DNA of 64,000 nt from Arctopsyche grandis (GCF_051622035.1 NC_135357.1:20140256-20204255); one strand, 5' to 3'. Shown: positions 1 through 12,434, numbered from the stretch's first letter. Notes: generated by a model from the sequence alone, not told the origin. A program made the numbers and translations.

Positions 1-1004
1 TTAACGTACTTAACTTATGTACATATGCATATTCGCATTATATTTTAGTAAACAAAAACTAATGATGATTATATCAATATATATATATATATACATATGT
101 ATGCTTATGCGGAACTACATATTGTTCAATACCAATTATGGACGATTTCGTTTAGCTATTTAATTTAAAATAATTTGACATATTATGAATAATAGTAAAG
201 TTAGCTAAAAAAAAAACTAATTTCAATACAAATCTTCAACAAAAATTTGCAAATTAGTATTTTTATTCAACAAAATATTATATATTTTATCTTCAAAATC
301 CTTCTAATTTACAGTTTTACCGCCATTATTGCCGTATCTTATGATTAAATTGCATACATACATAATATTAGCATTCCAGTTTGCGAATATTTTTACTGCA
401 TGTTTTTTTATGCCTTGTCCTCGGGTTTTTTTAAATTATTTATTTCATTCGATTCTAGTTTTTTGTTATCGACCGTCAAAAATAGATAGTACGCAGTAAA
501 TAAATATGTTTTCTTATTATAACTTGTTTTAAATATCATATTGGCTATCCCATTATAAGCATATTTCTATATATGTGTGTATACATACCTGGCAATAGTG
601 ACGTAATTGTGGGCAATCTGTTTGGTCACTGTGACGCTTGTATCTCTATGTAAAGCTGCCAAATTTCATACATCGCAGAAGCGCAAAATCGCAAAAAATA
701 TGCACTAATTTTCGTGTTGAGTAGTACAAGGCTGTCACAATGAAAGTGACTAATAGACAAGCCTGTCTGAATTGAGAATCATATAAGATAATATGTATTT
801 AACTAATTTCATTAGTTATATATTTGAGCCGCTATAATTGACTATGGCATAGGTACACTTTTCTTAATTTTGTGAAATATCTCGCAAAACTATATAATGT
901 TTTGCGTTTAAAAATTAAAAATACTGGTGGCCTGTAATACGTTTATTCTGCTTTCCCCAGATTCTGAACTTATCGAATTAAAATAAATGAATTAAGTCAT
1001 TTGT
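1..1004. other. AT-rich intergenic stretch, no gene seen
   Basis: No reading frame here looks like a conserved protein. It holds short TA and catatgtatg-type microsatellite runs, which recur all over the window. Confidence 0.6.
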
Positions 1005-1048
1005 GAATTAAGTCAAACAGAAATAGTGTTTTCTGTTTGACTTAATTC
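1005..1048. repeat. Perfect inverted repeat (19-bp arms)
   Basis: Arms of 19 bp (GAATTAAGTCAAACAGAAA and its reverse complement) are separated by a 6-bp loop. A partial third copy of the arm start lies just left of it (about 990-999). This is probably the core of a small inverted-repeat element. No coding potential is seen. Confidence 0.7.
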
Positions 1049-2623
1049 GCCACTTTCAAATATAACGGCTCATTTATCGAAAATGCCTAAATCGTCGAAG
1101 CTACTGATGACTGAATCACCTGATGGAATAAATCCAATTTAAGGTGTGTTTTAAATGTATTAAACGTATGTATGAAATATTCTGACCGCCTCAAACAGTG
1201 CTGTTCGCAATCGTTGTGTAATTGACAAAATCGCAATACTTTCGATAAAATCATTCTACTTTTAATCAATACTAAAATTCGTTGTGCTTTTGACGAAATT
1301 CGCAGCCATTTGCGAAATTTTACCATTAACCATTTTATATACAAGTTCTTTTCTTGTTTTTTATTTTTACATTTTCTACAAAATATTCACATTTTTCAAG
1401 GAAAATGTATACATTTTGTATTCCATGTGATTTTAAAATAGTATATAATATTATACAAAATAAAATTTATAATATATTTTTATATGTAATTATGTGTGTA
1501 CATATGTATGTGTATACATATGTATGTGTAGTGTACTTGATTTTGTCATACCATAATACAATACATTGAACAGCCAACTTTTTTGCACATAATCAAGATA
1601 TCTGAACATTCCGATATATTATTTTATTTGTCACACATATCACAATTGTGTAAGTCGTTGCCCGAATTTATTTTTAATAATATATGTGCTTTCTTCTTCG
1701 GGCATGACGAAAAGAAAGTAGAAAATTATTAGTCGAGATTTTGGTCGTAATGTTTTTTTGATTCTTTTGTTGACGATATCGTGATTTTACAATTTTTACG
1801 AATTTTTCAAAAAAAAAAAAAAAAATACGACTGTCGTGCGTATTCACTAACCACAGATGAAGAATTGTATCGTTATTAGAAAACTTGAAATTTTCATTTA
1901 TAAATATTTATTATATTTAATTGTGATATCTTGTCATATATAAAACCGAAACGGCGTGCATAATTCGTTCCTGATTGGCTGTCGTCAAAGTCGTTTCTGA
2001 TTGGCTGAATTGATCAAATACGTTTGTGATTGGTCGATCGTTAAAAAATAGTAATTTTTTTCGATTCTAATAAATTTAATAAAAAAAACAAATGAAGATT
2101 TTTACTTACTTTCATTCGTGGTTTACGTTTTATTTCCATTTACCGAGCAAATCCGGGTAACACCACTACAAGAGTACTGATACTGATAGAAAATTTGATA
2201 ATTTTTGTGAAAATAAGCATATTTTCTTCTGGAGAATGATATACTAGGGCTGCCAAACGGGCGGTTTTCCGGGACTGTCCCAGTTTCCCGCATCTAATCC
2301 CCACGTCCCGAGAGGACCTTTCGATACAGCCAAATATCCCGGTTTTAGATAACTGCTTATTGACCTCTCATTGTTCAGAAAACCGACAACCCGCAGTTAC
2401 GAAACCGCAAAAAAATGCATGAATCTCTACAAACGATGCTTTTTCTCACTATCAGCAATTTAATTTCAATTCTTATAACAGGCTGAAATTAAACACAAAC
2501 CTAAAACTAATAAAAGCCGTGTAATAAAGCTTTTCTTTTACTTTTAACAAACAACGGAATCAAGGTTTTCCTAAATCTTCTTTGGCAATAAGATATGATT
2601 AACTTCATGTTATCTATCTATCT
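1049..2623. other. Intergenic, decayed repeats
   Basis: No gene is recognised. Around 1955-2040 a short motif like TTCGTTCCTGATTGG occurs three times at about 30-40 bp spacing. Around 2140-2165 the sequence ACCGAGCAAATCCGGGTAACACCACTA resembles the 3' end of the Helitrons seen elsewhere in the window. From 2244 the motif TAGGGCTGCCAAAC matches the left end of the hAT-like element at 60659, so a broken copy probably starts here. Confidence 0.4.
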
Positions 2624-3043
2624 TCTATATACATATGTATGTATATAAAAATCAATATTTGTCTGTTTTTCTGTCACGTATGCGTTCCTATACCATTCAA
2701 CCGATTGCGACGAAACTTACAGGAGTTATTGTGTGTATGCCTGCGATGGTTTCTGTAAAAAAAATCGCTCAAAAACAAAAACAGGAATGAATGGCATTGC
2801 AACGCAATAATTTCAAATGTGTTCGCGTCGCCACCCGCGATGTTAGGCAAACAATTGAATAATTTCAAATGTGTTCGTCGCCTGCGTTTTTCCGACAAAT
2901 TATCATTACTGTAATTTAATTTGATTATTAAGTATTAATTTGAAACTGAAACATTCACTCATCGGAACATATCGAGAAACTGGAACGGGAACGGGAATAG
3001 CAAGCATTACTGTGGCATTGCAACGCATTCCGGGTTCAGCTAG
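2624..3043 (+). mobile_element. Non-autonomous Helitron-like element
   Basis: It starts TCTATATACATATG and runs into a short region typical of insect Helitrons (CATTCAACCGATTGCGACGAAAC). It ends CCGGGTTCAGCTAG followed by T. A TC 5' end and a CTAG 3' end without terminal inverted repeats or a target duplication are the Helitron signature. Inside, the phrase AATAATTTCAAATGTGTTCG is present twice. No Rep/helicase coding is present, so it would depend on an autonomous relative. Confidence 0.7.
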
Positions 3044-3144
3044 TATTAAAATAATAAAAACAAAATAAACTTGAAAAAAAAGAAAGGAAATACTATATAA
3101 AGGCCACAGCGCCAAAATCTTTTGTAAAATATCACTCTTTTCAG

Positions 3145-3245
3145 CGCACAGCCTTTCTTACGTGTGTGCGAGTAGGATACTAAGGGACGTTATACCGAGT
3201 CCTCTTGTATCTTACTCGCGTATATACGTAAGTAAAGCTGTGCGA
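3145..3245. repeat. Hairpin-forming inverted repeat upstream of COQ2
   Basis: Imperfect arms of about 38 bp face each other: the left begins CGCACAGCCTTTCTTACG and the right ends CGTAAGTAAAGCTGTGCG. The centre is about 25 bp. This looks like a small MITE. It lies about 570 bp before the COQ2 start codon. Confidence 0.6.
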
Positions 3246-3814
3246 TAAAAACAGAGAGATTTCCATGGCACGCCACCGAGTGTAGCCTATCAAAAAAACG
3301 CTACTATTTGTATTTTCCCAAAAATATTCCATCACCTTCAAAACCACATTACTGACAAGTAAAGGTTTATGAAGACATTTAGCACAAGGAATTTAAATTT
3401 TTGTACAATATGGTTTCTGAAGACTCTTGGAAACCCACTGGAAGACATAATTGTATGTATGTATGTAATATTAATTGATAAGAACGACATAACAACTTTT
3501 CTACGACCTTCATTTCAATTAGACCAGGCAGATAGAGAGAGAGAGTGATTTCTGTGATATACATACATACATACATACATATCATACCTCGTAACAATTT
3601 GGGCACTCGAGCGTATTTGTTATAGTTTTTCTTTTGCATAACAGTGGGCTGTATTACGTATTGAACTAAATTCAGCCGCAAGATCGATTTTTATTATTAT
3701 GTCGTAAGCGTTTTGTGTAATTTAACGTTTTTGTTTTTATTATTACTCTTTCAGAATGGCGATACCTAGGTAGATTCTGCACGCACACGAAAATCTCACT
3801 ATAATTTCCAAATA

Positions 3815-6189
3815 ATGCTGAAACCAAAGATAGCTTTAGACATATTATTTTCAACGTCACGGGTGCGTTACCAATATGGAGGTGCGTTAGTTTGGCGAAG
3901 GCTCAATTCGAGCAGCAGCGAAGCACGCCCTCAAAAAGTGGCACTGCCCTTACAGGGGACTTCAGTCGCAGCAGAAGCATCCAAATATGCTTCCACTCTA
4001 CACCATAAAGACCTTCCGACCTTTTTCCCTGTTCGAAAAGACGAACCATCCGCCTACAAGAACACTATTACAGAAAAAGTGAAGATGATCGCCTCGAAAG
4101 TTGATCCTTACGCACGTCTTATGAGACTGGACAAACCCATCGGTAAGTACATATATACATATATGTACATCACAACGATCGAAATATCGTATTCGATTTC
4201 TTGAATTGCAAATATTTCTAAATTACAGGTAGTCTTTATTTATGCTGTTGATTATGAAAGTGGTCATAAATCGGAAATGCGGTGTGTAATCGTATATATT
4301 TACTCCTATTCTTAAATCGCGGTCCACCAGTGGACCCCAAAGCTATAAAAATAATAATAATAATAAACTTATATATGTATATTTTACTTTACTTGCATAT
4401 ATATTTGGATAAAGAAATGCTTAAATGGTAAAATGTATTTATCGTATAAGAATTTCTGACTCAAATTTCGACATTTATATAGACTGTTTACTATCAGACT
4501 TGGTAGTTTTTCTAAACATGATAGATCTACATATATTTTATATGTACATATATTGAAAATATTCCTATAGCTTTTTAAAGTACTCATTAGTATGTTTTTT
4601 TTTTTATTCTAATTTTAATATTCGGCAGTACTTTTTAGAACATTTAAAACTTTTCAATGAATTTATTGTTCGATTGCAACTACAATGACAATTGAGATTA
4701 AATTTAAACCACCAAATGACATTGAAAGTTTGCTTGTGGGAGGAAAGTATTCGCAATGACGAATATAAAAATGTAATTGCTTTAAAATAAAAAATATGTG
4801 TCTCAACCACTTTCATAATAGTAAGAGTATTTGCGTTTTTGTGATCTCATTGGCCTGCATTAAACTGAATAATTTTTTAGCGTAGATATTTAATATTTAA
4901 ATTTGAGAATGTAACTGTATTTTCAAAATGCTTTATCTATCTACAGGTACTTGGTTACTATTTTGGCCTTGTGGTTGGTCTATTATGCTTGCTGCTGATC
5001 CAGGTATTGTTTCTTCCGGAGAAGTTCTGCATACATTAGGACTCTTTTTAACTGGAGCATTTGTTATGCGTGGCGCTGGTTGTACTATAAACGATATGTG
5101 GGATAAAGATTTAGATGGAAAGGTTGCTTTCATAGATTTTCCTTCAATTTCTTTCGTTATTCATCAAAATTACAATATTAACGTAGATCTCAACAGGTGG
5201 AGAGAACCAAAACACGACCATTAGTCAATGGAGATATCAGTATGAAAAATGCTACCATATTCTTGGCGGCTCAACTCAGCACAGGTCTTGCCATATTGTT
5301 GCAATTAAATTGGTATAGTGTTGCACTAGGTGCTTCTAGCATGGGTTCGTATTTTACTATACCTATGTATGATTATTTTAAATGTTCGTTCAAATTAATC
5401 TCGATGTTTTATTAAAATATTTATTAATTCATTCCAGGTCTGGTAATATTGTATCCATTAGCAAAACGGATAACTGATTATCCACAACTAGTTCTGGGAC
5501 TTACTTTTAATTGGGGGGCTTTGTTAGGATGGTCAGCTCTCAGAGGCTCCGTTGATCCTGCAATATGTTTACCTTTATATGCAGCTGGAGTTTGTTGGAC
5601 GCTGCTTTACGATACGATATATGCACATCAGGTAAATTTGAAAAGTCTGTCGAAAACAAATATAATACATTATGTATTAAAATTAAATTGCTGCGACATA
5701 CTTAAAATATGGTTCTTTTTAACAGGATAAAAAAGATGATGCAATAATTGGAATCAAATCAACTGCGTTAAAATTCAACGAGTATACCAAACCATGGTTG
5801 TGGGCAAACGGAGTGGGTGTACTTGCTGGCCTTACCACTACTGGGATAGCCGCCGATTTAAATTGGCCTTACTATGGTGCAGTCGGTCTTGTTGGGGCTC
5901 ATATAAGCAGACAAGTATGCTAAAATATGCATTAATACTCATATACATAAATATATGTTATTCAATTGTTGTTGATAATAATATGCTATGTAACTTATTG
6001 ATATTTTAGATTTTGACACTGAATACAGAATCCAAAGAAGATTGCTCATCAAAATTTGTATCAAATAGCACAATCGGTCTTCTCATTTTCATGGGAATAG
6101 TGTTAGGAAAATGGGATGCAATTACAAGCTATTTTAAAAACATTAAAAATGATAAAAAGGAGATCTTGACATTGCCTTTAGTACAATAA
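3815..6189 (+). CDS. COQ2: 4-hydroxybenzoate polyprenyltransferase, mitochondrial (COQ2)
   Basis: This enzyme joins the polyprenyl tail to 4-hydroxybenzoate in ubiquinone synthesis, in the mitochondrial inner membrane. Six exons keep frame: 3815-4142, 4947-5122, 5197-5344, 5438-5631, 5726-5914 and 6010-6189, giving 404 residues. All borders are GT/AG. The first aspartate-rich motif NDMWDKDLD is at about residues 158-166, and the second, [13 protein letters not shown], is around 275-287. Both bind the Mg-diphosphate in this UbiA family. The first 100 or so residues are Ser/Arg-rich, as expected for a transit peptide. The middle and C-terminal part is a series of hydrophobic helices. The start is the first ATG of the open frame. 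Possible poly(A) signals follow (AATAAA near 6381). It is convergent with PISD. Confidence 0.95.
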
Positions 6190-6842
6190 TCTTTTTTTCT
6201 GAATTATCTTAAATGTAGAAATATATACTTTTGAGTATGTACTTTATATAATAGTGATTTAGTTTCATAAACCAAAAAGATTGGTACTTAATGAATGGTA
6301 TCAGTAACACCACCACTGTTATAATACGTTATATAATTATAAACAGAACCGATGTATCAAACATGGAATTGTAAATATTTTAATAAAAGCTTGTTTGTAT
6401 TTATTATACTAGTCATTTAGTAGGTATTTTTGTGTTTCAATTCTAAGAATTTATGAAACTTCGATTATTATTTTAAAAATTGGCATATGTTACGAATTAC
6501 ATATTTAATTAACTGAAAATGCACTTTCTAGTGACTGCTACATACTAATTTTCGCAAAATCACGGTTGCATGATATGGCAACGAATTGTGAGTAATTATG
6601 AAACAAAATATTATGCATAACCATAAAAATGTAAGTATGTGGAGAATATAAAATGCACATATGTATGTAATTAGTAAAAAGTATGAAAATATCAAATCTG
6701 TATTTAATGTGAATAAATAAAATTTTATTTACATTGTTTTTTTAACAAATTCTTAACTATAATATGAATCAAAATCGTATCATACATAATATTATTTCAA
6801 AATAAAAATAATTTCTAATTTTCGACTTAATTATAATTTTGT
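6190..6842. other. Spacer between convergent COQ2 and PISD
   Basis: AT-rich, with no coding sequence. It probably holds both 3' untranslated regions. Confidence 0.6.
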
Positions 6843-8102
6843 TCAAACATAATTTATTTTTTTCCTTTCTTCAATGTAACCAAGCTTTTCTCCCATTTTT
6901 ACTCTATCGCCATCTTGAAATGCAAATTGAAAATTTTTCGGCGCTTCAAATATAAGAACGATTGTGCTGCCCATATTAAACTGTCCAACCATTTCCCCTC
7001 TTGATTGGTTGAACTGGTCTAACGCCAAATCTTCATTCCATTTTAGCTTTCTTCTGTTTGTTTTTAGTTCTGCGTCTTTGTATACTTCAATAGATCCAAC
7101 ATTAGTAGCACCAACAGGTGTAAAACTAAAAAACCCATATTTCCATTCTCCTACGTAAACAGCTCTTTCATTGACACAGAATAACCCAGGAATCAATTTC
7201 GCCATAACTGGATTCACCGAGAGAAGTTTTCCAGAGAAATGACGTCTAAATGTTGCTTTCCAATCGCACGGAGAATGAAATCTATGATAATCACCTGGAG
7301 CTAAATATATTACACATTGATGTAAAATATTTTCCTCGTCATTTTTTAACAGCGATTTATAATAGTCTTTAGAATCTGTTTTTACATTCCAAGTATTTTC
7401 TCCAAAGAAATTTTCAAGAGTGTATGTAATTCCCTTTACTTGTTCGATCGAGTCAGATGTAACTGAACCGCAGTGGAGAACTCGACCATCACATGGTGAT
7501 ACGAGACAACTTTTACTGTCCACAATTCGAGCAGCCGGTTTGAGACGTCTGACAAAAAAATCACCTAAGCTAGGATAAGCTTTGAAGTCTTGCACTTCCG
7601 CCTCTTCTATATTTACTCCAAACGTGTTACTATATTTTTCGTAAATATATGGTCTCATAGAAATTGGCAACTTCGTATTGGCAATGGAACCCCATATTTT
7701 GCTAACAATGCGTAGTGGCAGGTGAGAGTAACATTCTATTTCAAAATTGGTAATATTATCTTCAAAATTCCTGTTATACAACCAAACAGTATAGGTTCCA
7801 ACAACTAAGGGGGTCCATCTTGTAATAATACTTTTTGGTGTTCGCCAATTTCTGAATTTTAATATATTTTGAGCCTCTACGTCACTATAAAAATTATTAT
7901 TAATATAGTTTTGTTTGTGTATCACCTTATTTCTTCTCAGAGTCTTAAAGACGTTTTCCAACTTCTTGAACCAACCCGAATCGAATCTCCAAAAGAATTT
8001 CATGTTGATTGTTACAGTCTTATTTTTAAAAGAAAAAATAAAAGTAATTTGTATAAGTAGAATTATGGAAAAATTAATAGTGTTCCTCCATAATTTTGTC
8101 AC
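6843..8102 (-). CDS. PISD: Phosphatidylserine decarboxylase proenzyme
   Basis: This enzyme makes phosphatidylethanolamine from phosphatidylserine, normally in the mitochondrial inner membrane. It is a single open frame of 419 residues with no intron, which stands out beside the intron-rich neighbours. The self-cleavage site MGST is at residues 377-380, with Ser379 the expected source of the pyruvoyl group; LGST is the usual form. The other two triad residues of the family are visible: Asp205 in SPCDGRV and His273 in PGDYHRFH. A hydrophobic stretch at 11-25 and another at about 98-110 fit a presequence and membrane anchor. Translation could also begin at Met34, which is followed by a basic stretch. 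The missing introns could mean intron loss or an old retrocopy. The frame is fully open and the motifs are intact, so I call it functional. Confidence 0.93.
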   Translation of the reverse strand: MTKLWRNTINFSIILLIQITFIFSFKNKTVTINMKFFWRFDSGWFKKLENVFKTLRRNKVIHKQNYINNNFYSDVEAQNILKFRNWRTPKSIITRWTPLVVGTYTVWLYNRNFEDNITNFEIECYSHLPLRIVSKIWGSIANTKLPISMRPYIYEKYSNTFGVNIEEAEVQDFKAYPSLGDFFVRRLKPAARIVDSKSCLVSPCDGRVLHCGSVTSDSIEQVKGITYTLENFFGENTWNVKTDSKDYYKSLLKNDEENILHQCVIYLAPGDYHRFHSPCDWKATFRRHFSGKLLSVNPVMAKLIPGLFCVNERAVYVGEWKYGFFSFTPVGATNVGSIEVYKDAELKTNRRKLKWNEDLALDQFNQSRGEMVGQFNMGSTIVLIFEAPKNFQFAFQDGDRVKMGEKLGYIEERKKINYV

Positions 8103-9040
8103 AAATATTCACGTTTGGACTTCTCAGAAGCGATATCAGCTGACACGTAACATAATAACCTCAAAATATGAGAGTGACATTCCCCCAGACGGTCGTAAAA
8201 CTTTACAAACACGTCCATTGCACTTGCAACGATTTCACCTCATTTTATTGGACAAGTTTTAAATGTATAATAAACAAATATGTGAAAATACATTGAAACT
8301 GCTGCGTGACTTATGATTGAAACACGATGTAAGCATGTATCCTTTTTACTTATTGCTTCTTTTGAAATTAGTGAAACTAATAAAAACCTTGTCAAAACAA
8401 GTTTGATCATATTGTCACTAATTTCATTATTTTATTTTAACAGTATGTACATTTCCAATAGTTTTCTAAATAAATATTTTGAATGTAAATTATAGTCAGG
8501 AATTTTTTTTAAGAACGCGGTAGAACGCCGTTCCGGCACCCTTTTTCACAATATTTTTAATGTATCAAAAGCAATTGGACGTAACAATATTCGTGCGTAT
8601 ATAATTGGCCAAAATGATAAAATGTGGTGTCCGTATGAAGAAATATGGATGAATATTTCCATATCTCACCCGCGTAAAATATGGAAATACATCCATATTT
8701 CACCCGTCTCGGGTGAAATTTAGATTCGAATTTCTTTGGTAAAAGCCCTGATTACAGCTATATTCCTATAATTATTGTTCTACTAATCGTGTTTTCCAAC
8801 TGTATAACAAATATTTTATACACGCTTCGCGTCTATTTTCACTCTCGTAATTCTCATCGGCTCATTGATAGCGAGTATAAACGTTTTAATTTTTAATGTT
8901 CTCTGATTTTACTGTGCTTATTGTGTGCCTACTGCATTTAATATATATCACTTTTCATTCATTAAATTTAAACTACCTTTTCTTTTAATTTTTAAAGTCT
9001 TTTAATTTTACAACTCGGTAACATTACTGAGTATCTTTTG
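8103..9040. other. Intergenic, short inverted repeats, no gene
   Basis: No conserved coding is seen. At about 8640-8700 the block AAATATGGATGAATATTTCCATAT and related ATATGGAAATACATCCATAT pieces form nested inverted repeats. They are followed by CACCCGTCTCGGGTG, another small palindrome. This is likely MITE debris. Confidence 0.4.
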
Positions 9041-9290
9041 TATTGTAGGGAATCATCCATCACACACGTTCAAAATTGTGCAAATTCGGAGACACAACTT
9101 TTGAATGAATTCGACACGACCGACAATGACTCCTCGTCTTCGTCATCCTCAAAGGACGACATGACTGCAAATGCAGAGTCAGTGTGGGAGTTTACGCCGC
9201 ATTTTACACAAATTCTAAAGCTTAGACCGCACTTGGCGGCACTGCACTACAGCGACGCAGCGCGGCCAAATATTGTTTGTATGTAATTCT
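9041..9290 (+). other. Unrecognised open frame with Ser/Asp-rich stretch
   Basis: About 80 codons are open, including a run of serines followed by a more normal protein-like stretch ending SDAARPNIVCM. I do not recognise a family. Its composition is unlike the AT-rich surroundings, and a decayed hAT transposase follows within 300 bp. It may be a transposon-related fragment rather than a host gene. There is no obvious promoter or splice context. Confidence 0.25.
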
Positions 9291-9589
9291 ATAAAATAGA
9301 ACGCACTACGAGTGGCGGGACACTGCGCGTCAGAATTGCCTTTTGCCAGAGCTGCGCATCTTCTTCTTCAGACGCGGCAATGGAATTTGCCGCGTCTATA
9401 CTGCATGCGTCTTAGGGCGAAAATACACCCAGCATCCCCAGTCCCAAAAATCACCCCTGGAGTGTTTTCGGTGATATTTTATCTTTGTATTTTAAACATT
9501 GTTTTAAATTTAAATATATAATCAATTCTACATTTATACCACCATGTTCAAAGACTATTTTAATCAATCTAATTGAAAATGGAAATGGA

Positions 9590-10040
9590 AAAAATGGTTT
9601 ATTAAACAAATTATGAATTTTAATACGAATATTGTTTCACATCTAGAAAATTGGGTAAACAATTTAAGGAAATTACTGATTTTAAATGTATTACTTTGAA
9701 ACGTCAAGTAGATTGGAACAACGTAGAAGAAACAATAGTTTTCATAAAGAAATATTTGCCTGAAAACTAATATCTAGTACTGTAGAATGAATTATTTGAC
9801 GAAATTTTATATTAGAAAAAATACGTAAACTTTGAAAAACTTCAATAGAATAATGAAAAAACACCAACAAAAAATAACATCAATAATTTGTGGACAGCAG
9901 ATGAATATTGATATCGCAAAAGCAATGGTTATAATAAAGTGCAATTTCAAGTATAATACTTGCGAAGACTTCATGCAACAAATAGAAAATTGCGATGAAT
10001 TTCTTAAAAATGTGCATAACGTTGCAAAATATTCTTAATT
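9590..10040 (+). pseudogene. Decayed hAT transposase C-terminal fragment
   Basis: Pieces in more than one frame resemble the C-terminal end of hAT transposases of the ZBED-like kind. They include NNLWTADE near 9880, a KAMVIIKCNF block (about 9920-9950) and a final FLKNVHNVAKYS. In the family this region reads roughly LW..E...KAML.VK.NF..SC.EF...LLK.IH...KY. The frame is interrupted, so the copy is dead. No terminal repeats were assigned. Confidence 0.5.
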
Positions 10041-10132
10041 TAAATATATATATTTATTGTATTTATATTTGTTTCATTGAAAATCGTTTATTATACATTA
10101 AAAAATAGATAACCTTACACTATACGTTTGTG

Positions 10133-10341
10133 GGGGTAAATGGATTATTTCGCAAAACGCGATCTCGCGTACGTCACTAAAATCTCGATCACGAAACATC
10201 TGGCACCCAATAACTCCATCAATATGCGAAATATTGTACTAACGAGAACTCGCATGCCAGATATATATATTCCGTATTTGCGATTTTTGTGGCAACGATT
10301 GTCGTGCGCGCGATCGCAATTTGCGCAATAATCCGTTTACC
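10133..10341. mobile_element. Short inverted-repeat element, 9-bp TSD family, copy 1
   Basis: 209 bp, with ends GGGGTAAATGGATTA and TAATCCGTTTACC. It is flanked by the identical 9-bp direct repeat ACGTTTGTG (10124-10132 and 10342-10350). The core carries phrases shared with the other copies, such as GATCTCG, ATCTGGCAC and ACTAACGAGAA. It does not code. Confidence 0.8.
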
Positions 10342-10641
10342 ACGTTTGTGATGGCGTTTTTTTTGCCACGACTCGATCAACGTCGAAATAGGCTGTAATG
10401 TTAGCGCCAGAGTCATCAGCAAAATGATAAATTATAATCAGTTTAAATTTCACTAAAGGGTCACAAAGTTCTCAATATTGAAATGTAATAACGATGACGA
10501 GAATGAGCGTGATTGTAGGTTGGTAGCTGTGCGGGTTTGTTTTTGTGTTGTGTCGATCGCAGGCGAGTGTTGAAGTGGAAGTGGAAGTGGAAGTGATCGG
10601 GCCGAACGAAGAAGAGGAGAACAACAAAGTCGAGAGCGAAA

Positions 10642-12434
10642 ATGGACGTGAGCCTATGGAGAGAATTCGGGCGCATGAACGTGTGCGAGCGCGGAGAGCT
10701 GGTCTCGCGGATGCGGGCTCTCCTGGGCCACGCGCTCTCCACCGACACGGCCGCCTTCTTCCTAGACATGACAGACTGGTGAGATCCACAACATTCACAT
10801 GCTCACATTCCCCATTCCCCATTCCCCGCTCACGTCTCTTTCCATTCCAGGGATCTGCAGGCGGCCGTGTGCTGCTACCTGGACACGTACGGACCCTTGC
10901 CGCTGCCGCTGCCTTTGCCCTTGCCTCTGCCGCTGCCTTTGCCGCCCCCGTTGCCTCTGCCGCCCCCCGACACCCACTCGCCTCTTTGCATGCGAGTTCT
11001 CGACGACTCTGCTCACAGCTCCGTTCTGCCCGTTCAACCCAATCAAAAGTTCGCACTCTCTTCTCTTTTTATTTTATAACACTGCTCTCATTTCAGTTTT
11101 CTTCGCATTGCAATGAAAAATGTGTGATTCCTATTGATCGATGGATACTTAGAATCCCCTGGACAGTGACAAGACCCAATGCCTCCATACTACAAGAGCT
11201 GAAGGCTGACAGCCTGGAAAATTAGTCGTTCTAGGAAACATTCAGGGGAAAGGAATATCAGTGACCAGGTCAAGGCTGCCTCTGTAAAAACTGCAAGGCG
11301 TCGAGAGGGCTGGAAGATAATGAAGTCAAAAGACGGGAAAGTCACGACCCTCAGGCATGGGATCGACCAAAATGCTCTGATCTATAAAAATCCGTTCATA
11401 ACAAAACTCGTCGGCCAATAGGAATCGAGATCTAAAGTAGGCCCACCGCCAAGCTCAATTGAAATCGGGTATAATATGTGCCATGACAATTCTTTATGTA
11501 TTTCGTTCATTTTCCATCGCTAGAAAATATATAAATATATTTTAACACCCTATATATTATTGTGGTTTTCTCATATTAGGAATTATATGTACTTCATTTC
11601 ATTTGACTCAGGAACAAGAAGAAAAACACGCTGTTGGTATCAGTCAGCTAGATTTGATTTCATACTGGGATATTACAACCTCCATACACAAGTACAACTT
11701 TCTAGCGGCTCGAATAAAAATAACACTTTCTGTATACATACATATGTATATAGATCAACACAGCATGATAGTTTTCCTTATTTCTAACATGTAGAATCTT
11801 TGATTTAATATGTTAAACATCGTTCTATATACTGATAGATGTGCTACCCGGGGATATTTCGAAATTTGCTCACTAAATTGCAAGCATACTATGAAACTAA
11901 AGACGTTTATGATCGTATATTCGAATAATGCTTTAGAATGCCGAAAAAATGATGAATTCCTAGATAAATATTACAAGCGATTACTGATAAATGAATGAGC
12001 TCTACTGTAATTTGATATATTCGTGCTTTCAATTTCAGTTTAGAGTGGAAGTGGAAAGTGACGAACAACGGTGAAAATGTATGGCCTGAAGGTTGCGTTT
12101 TACTTGCGTCAACCGTACCTGAACCTTTCTTTATTAACACTAAAGCAATTGCGACTTTAAATCCTGGTGATACTGGAGTATTGGAGGTAAATTTCACTGC
12201 ACCTTCTGCAATAGGATTATATTGTCAACCGTACCACCTTTCTACAATTGACGGATTAACGTTTGGAGGTAATATTCACCATATTTTGATAATATATACT
12301 ATAATTCTTTATAATTGCATCAATTTTTTTATATTCAATGGTAATTTTTGGATTAAAATTTATTTTTTGCAGATTCTTTGAAAATAATGATAGCCGTTGA
12401 AAATGGTGCTCAACAAATTTCACAAGAGGTATAA
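10642..12434 (+). CDS. ILRUN (C6orf106)-like protein
   Basis: ILRUN proteins have an N-terminal UBA-like segment and an FW (NBR1-like) domain; the human protein restrains antiviral transcription by acting on IRF3/p300. Exons 10642-10778, 10851-11048, 12039-12268 and 12373-12434 keep frame for 208 residues. The UBA-like part ends TAAFFLDMTDWDLQAAVCCYL, matching FFLDMTNWNLQAA in human ILRUN. The FW part has WKWKVTNNGENVWPEG and later GLYCQPYHLSTIDGLTFGD, also as in the family. Between them is an unusual Leu-Pro repeat (about residues 54-73). The exon 2 donor (AAAA/GTTCGC) is weak and is chosen by homology and frame. The protein stops soon after the FW domain, whereas human ILRUN has a long C-terminal tail. 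The final GAG/GTATAA could instead be a donor to an exon I did not find. Confidence 0.82.
11095..11390 (+). mobile_element. LINE 3' ORF fragment in ILRUN intron 2
   Basis: Reading-frame pieces look like the C-terminal tail of an insect non-LTR reverse transcriptase ORF: DRWILRIPWTVTRPNAS, then LQELKADSLEN, then TLRHGIDQNALIY in another frame. In such elements this part reads LRIPWT.RRTN.SILEEL. and ends near a TLRHGID-like tail. It is frameshifted and 5'-truncated, so only a dead relic remains. Confidence 0.65.

Noticed and set aside
4384-4816. Frames in COQ2 intron 1
   Set aside because: AT-rich chance frames without similarity or splice logic.
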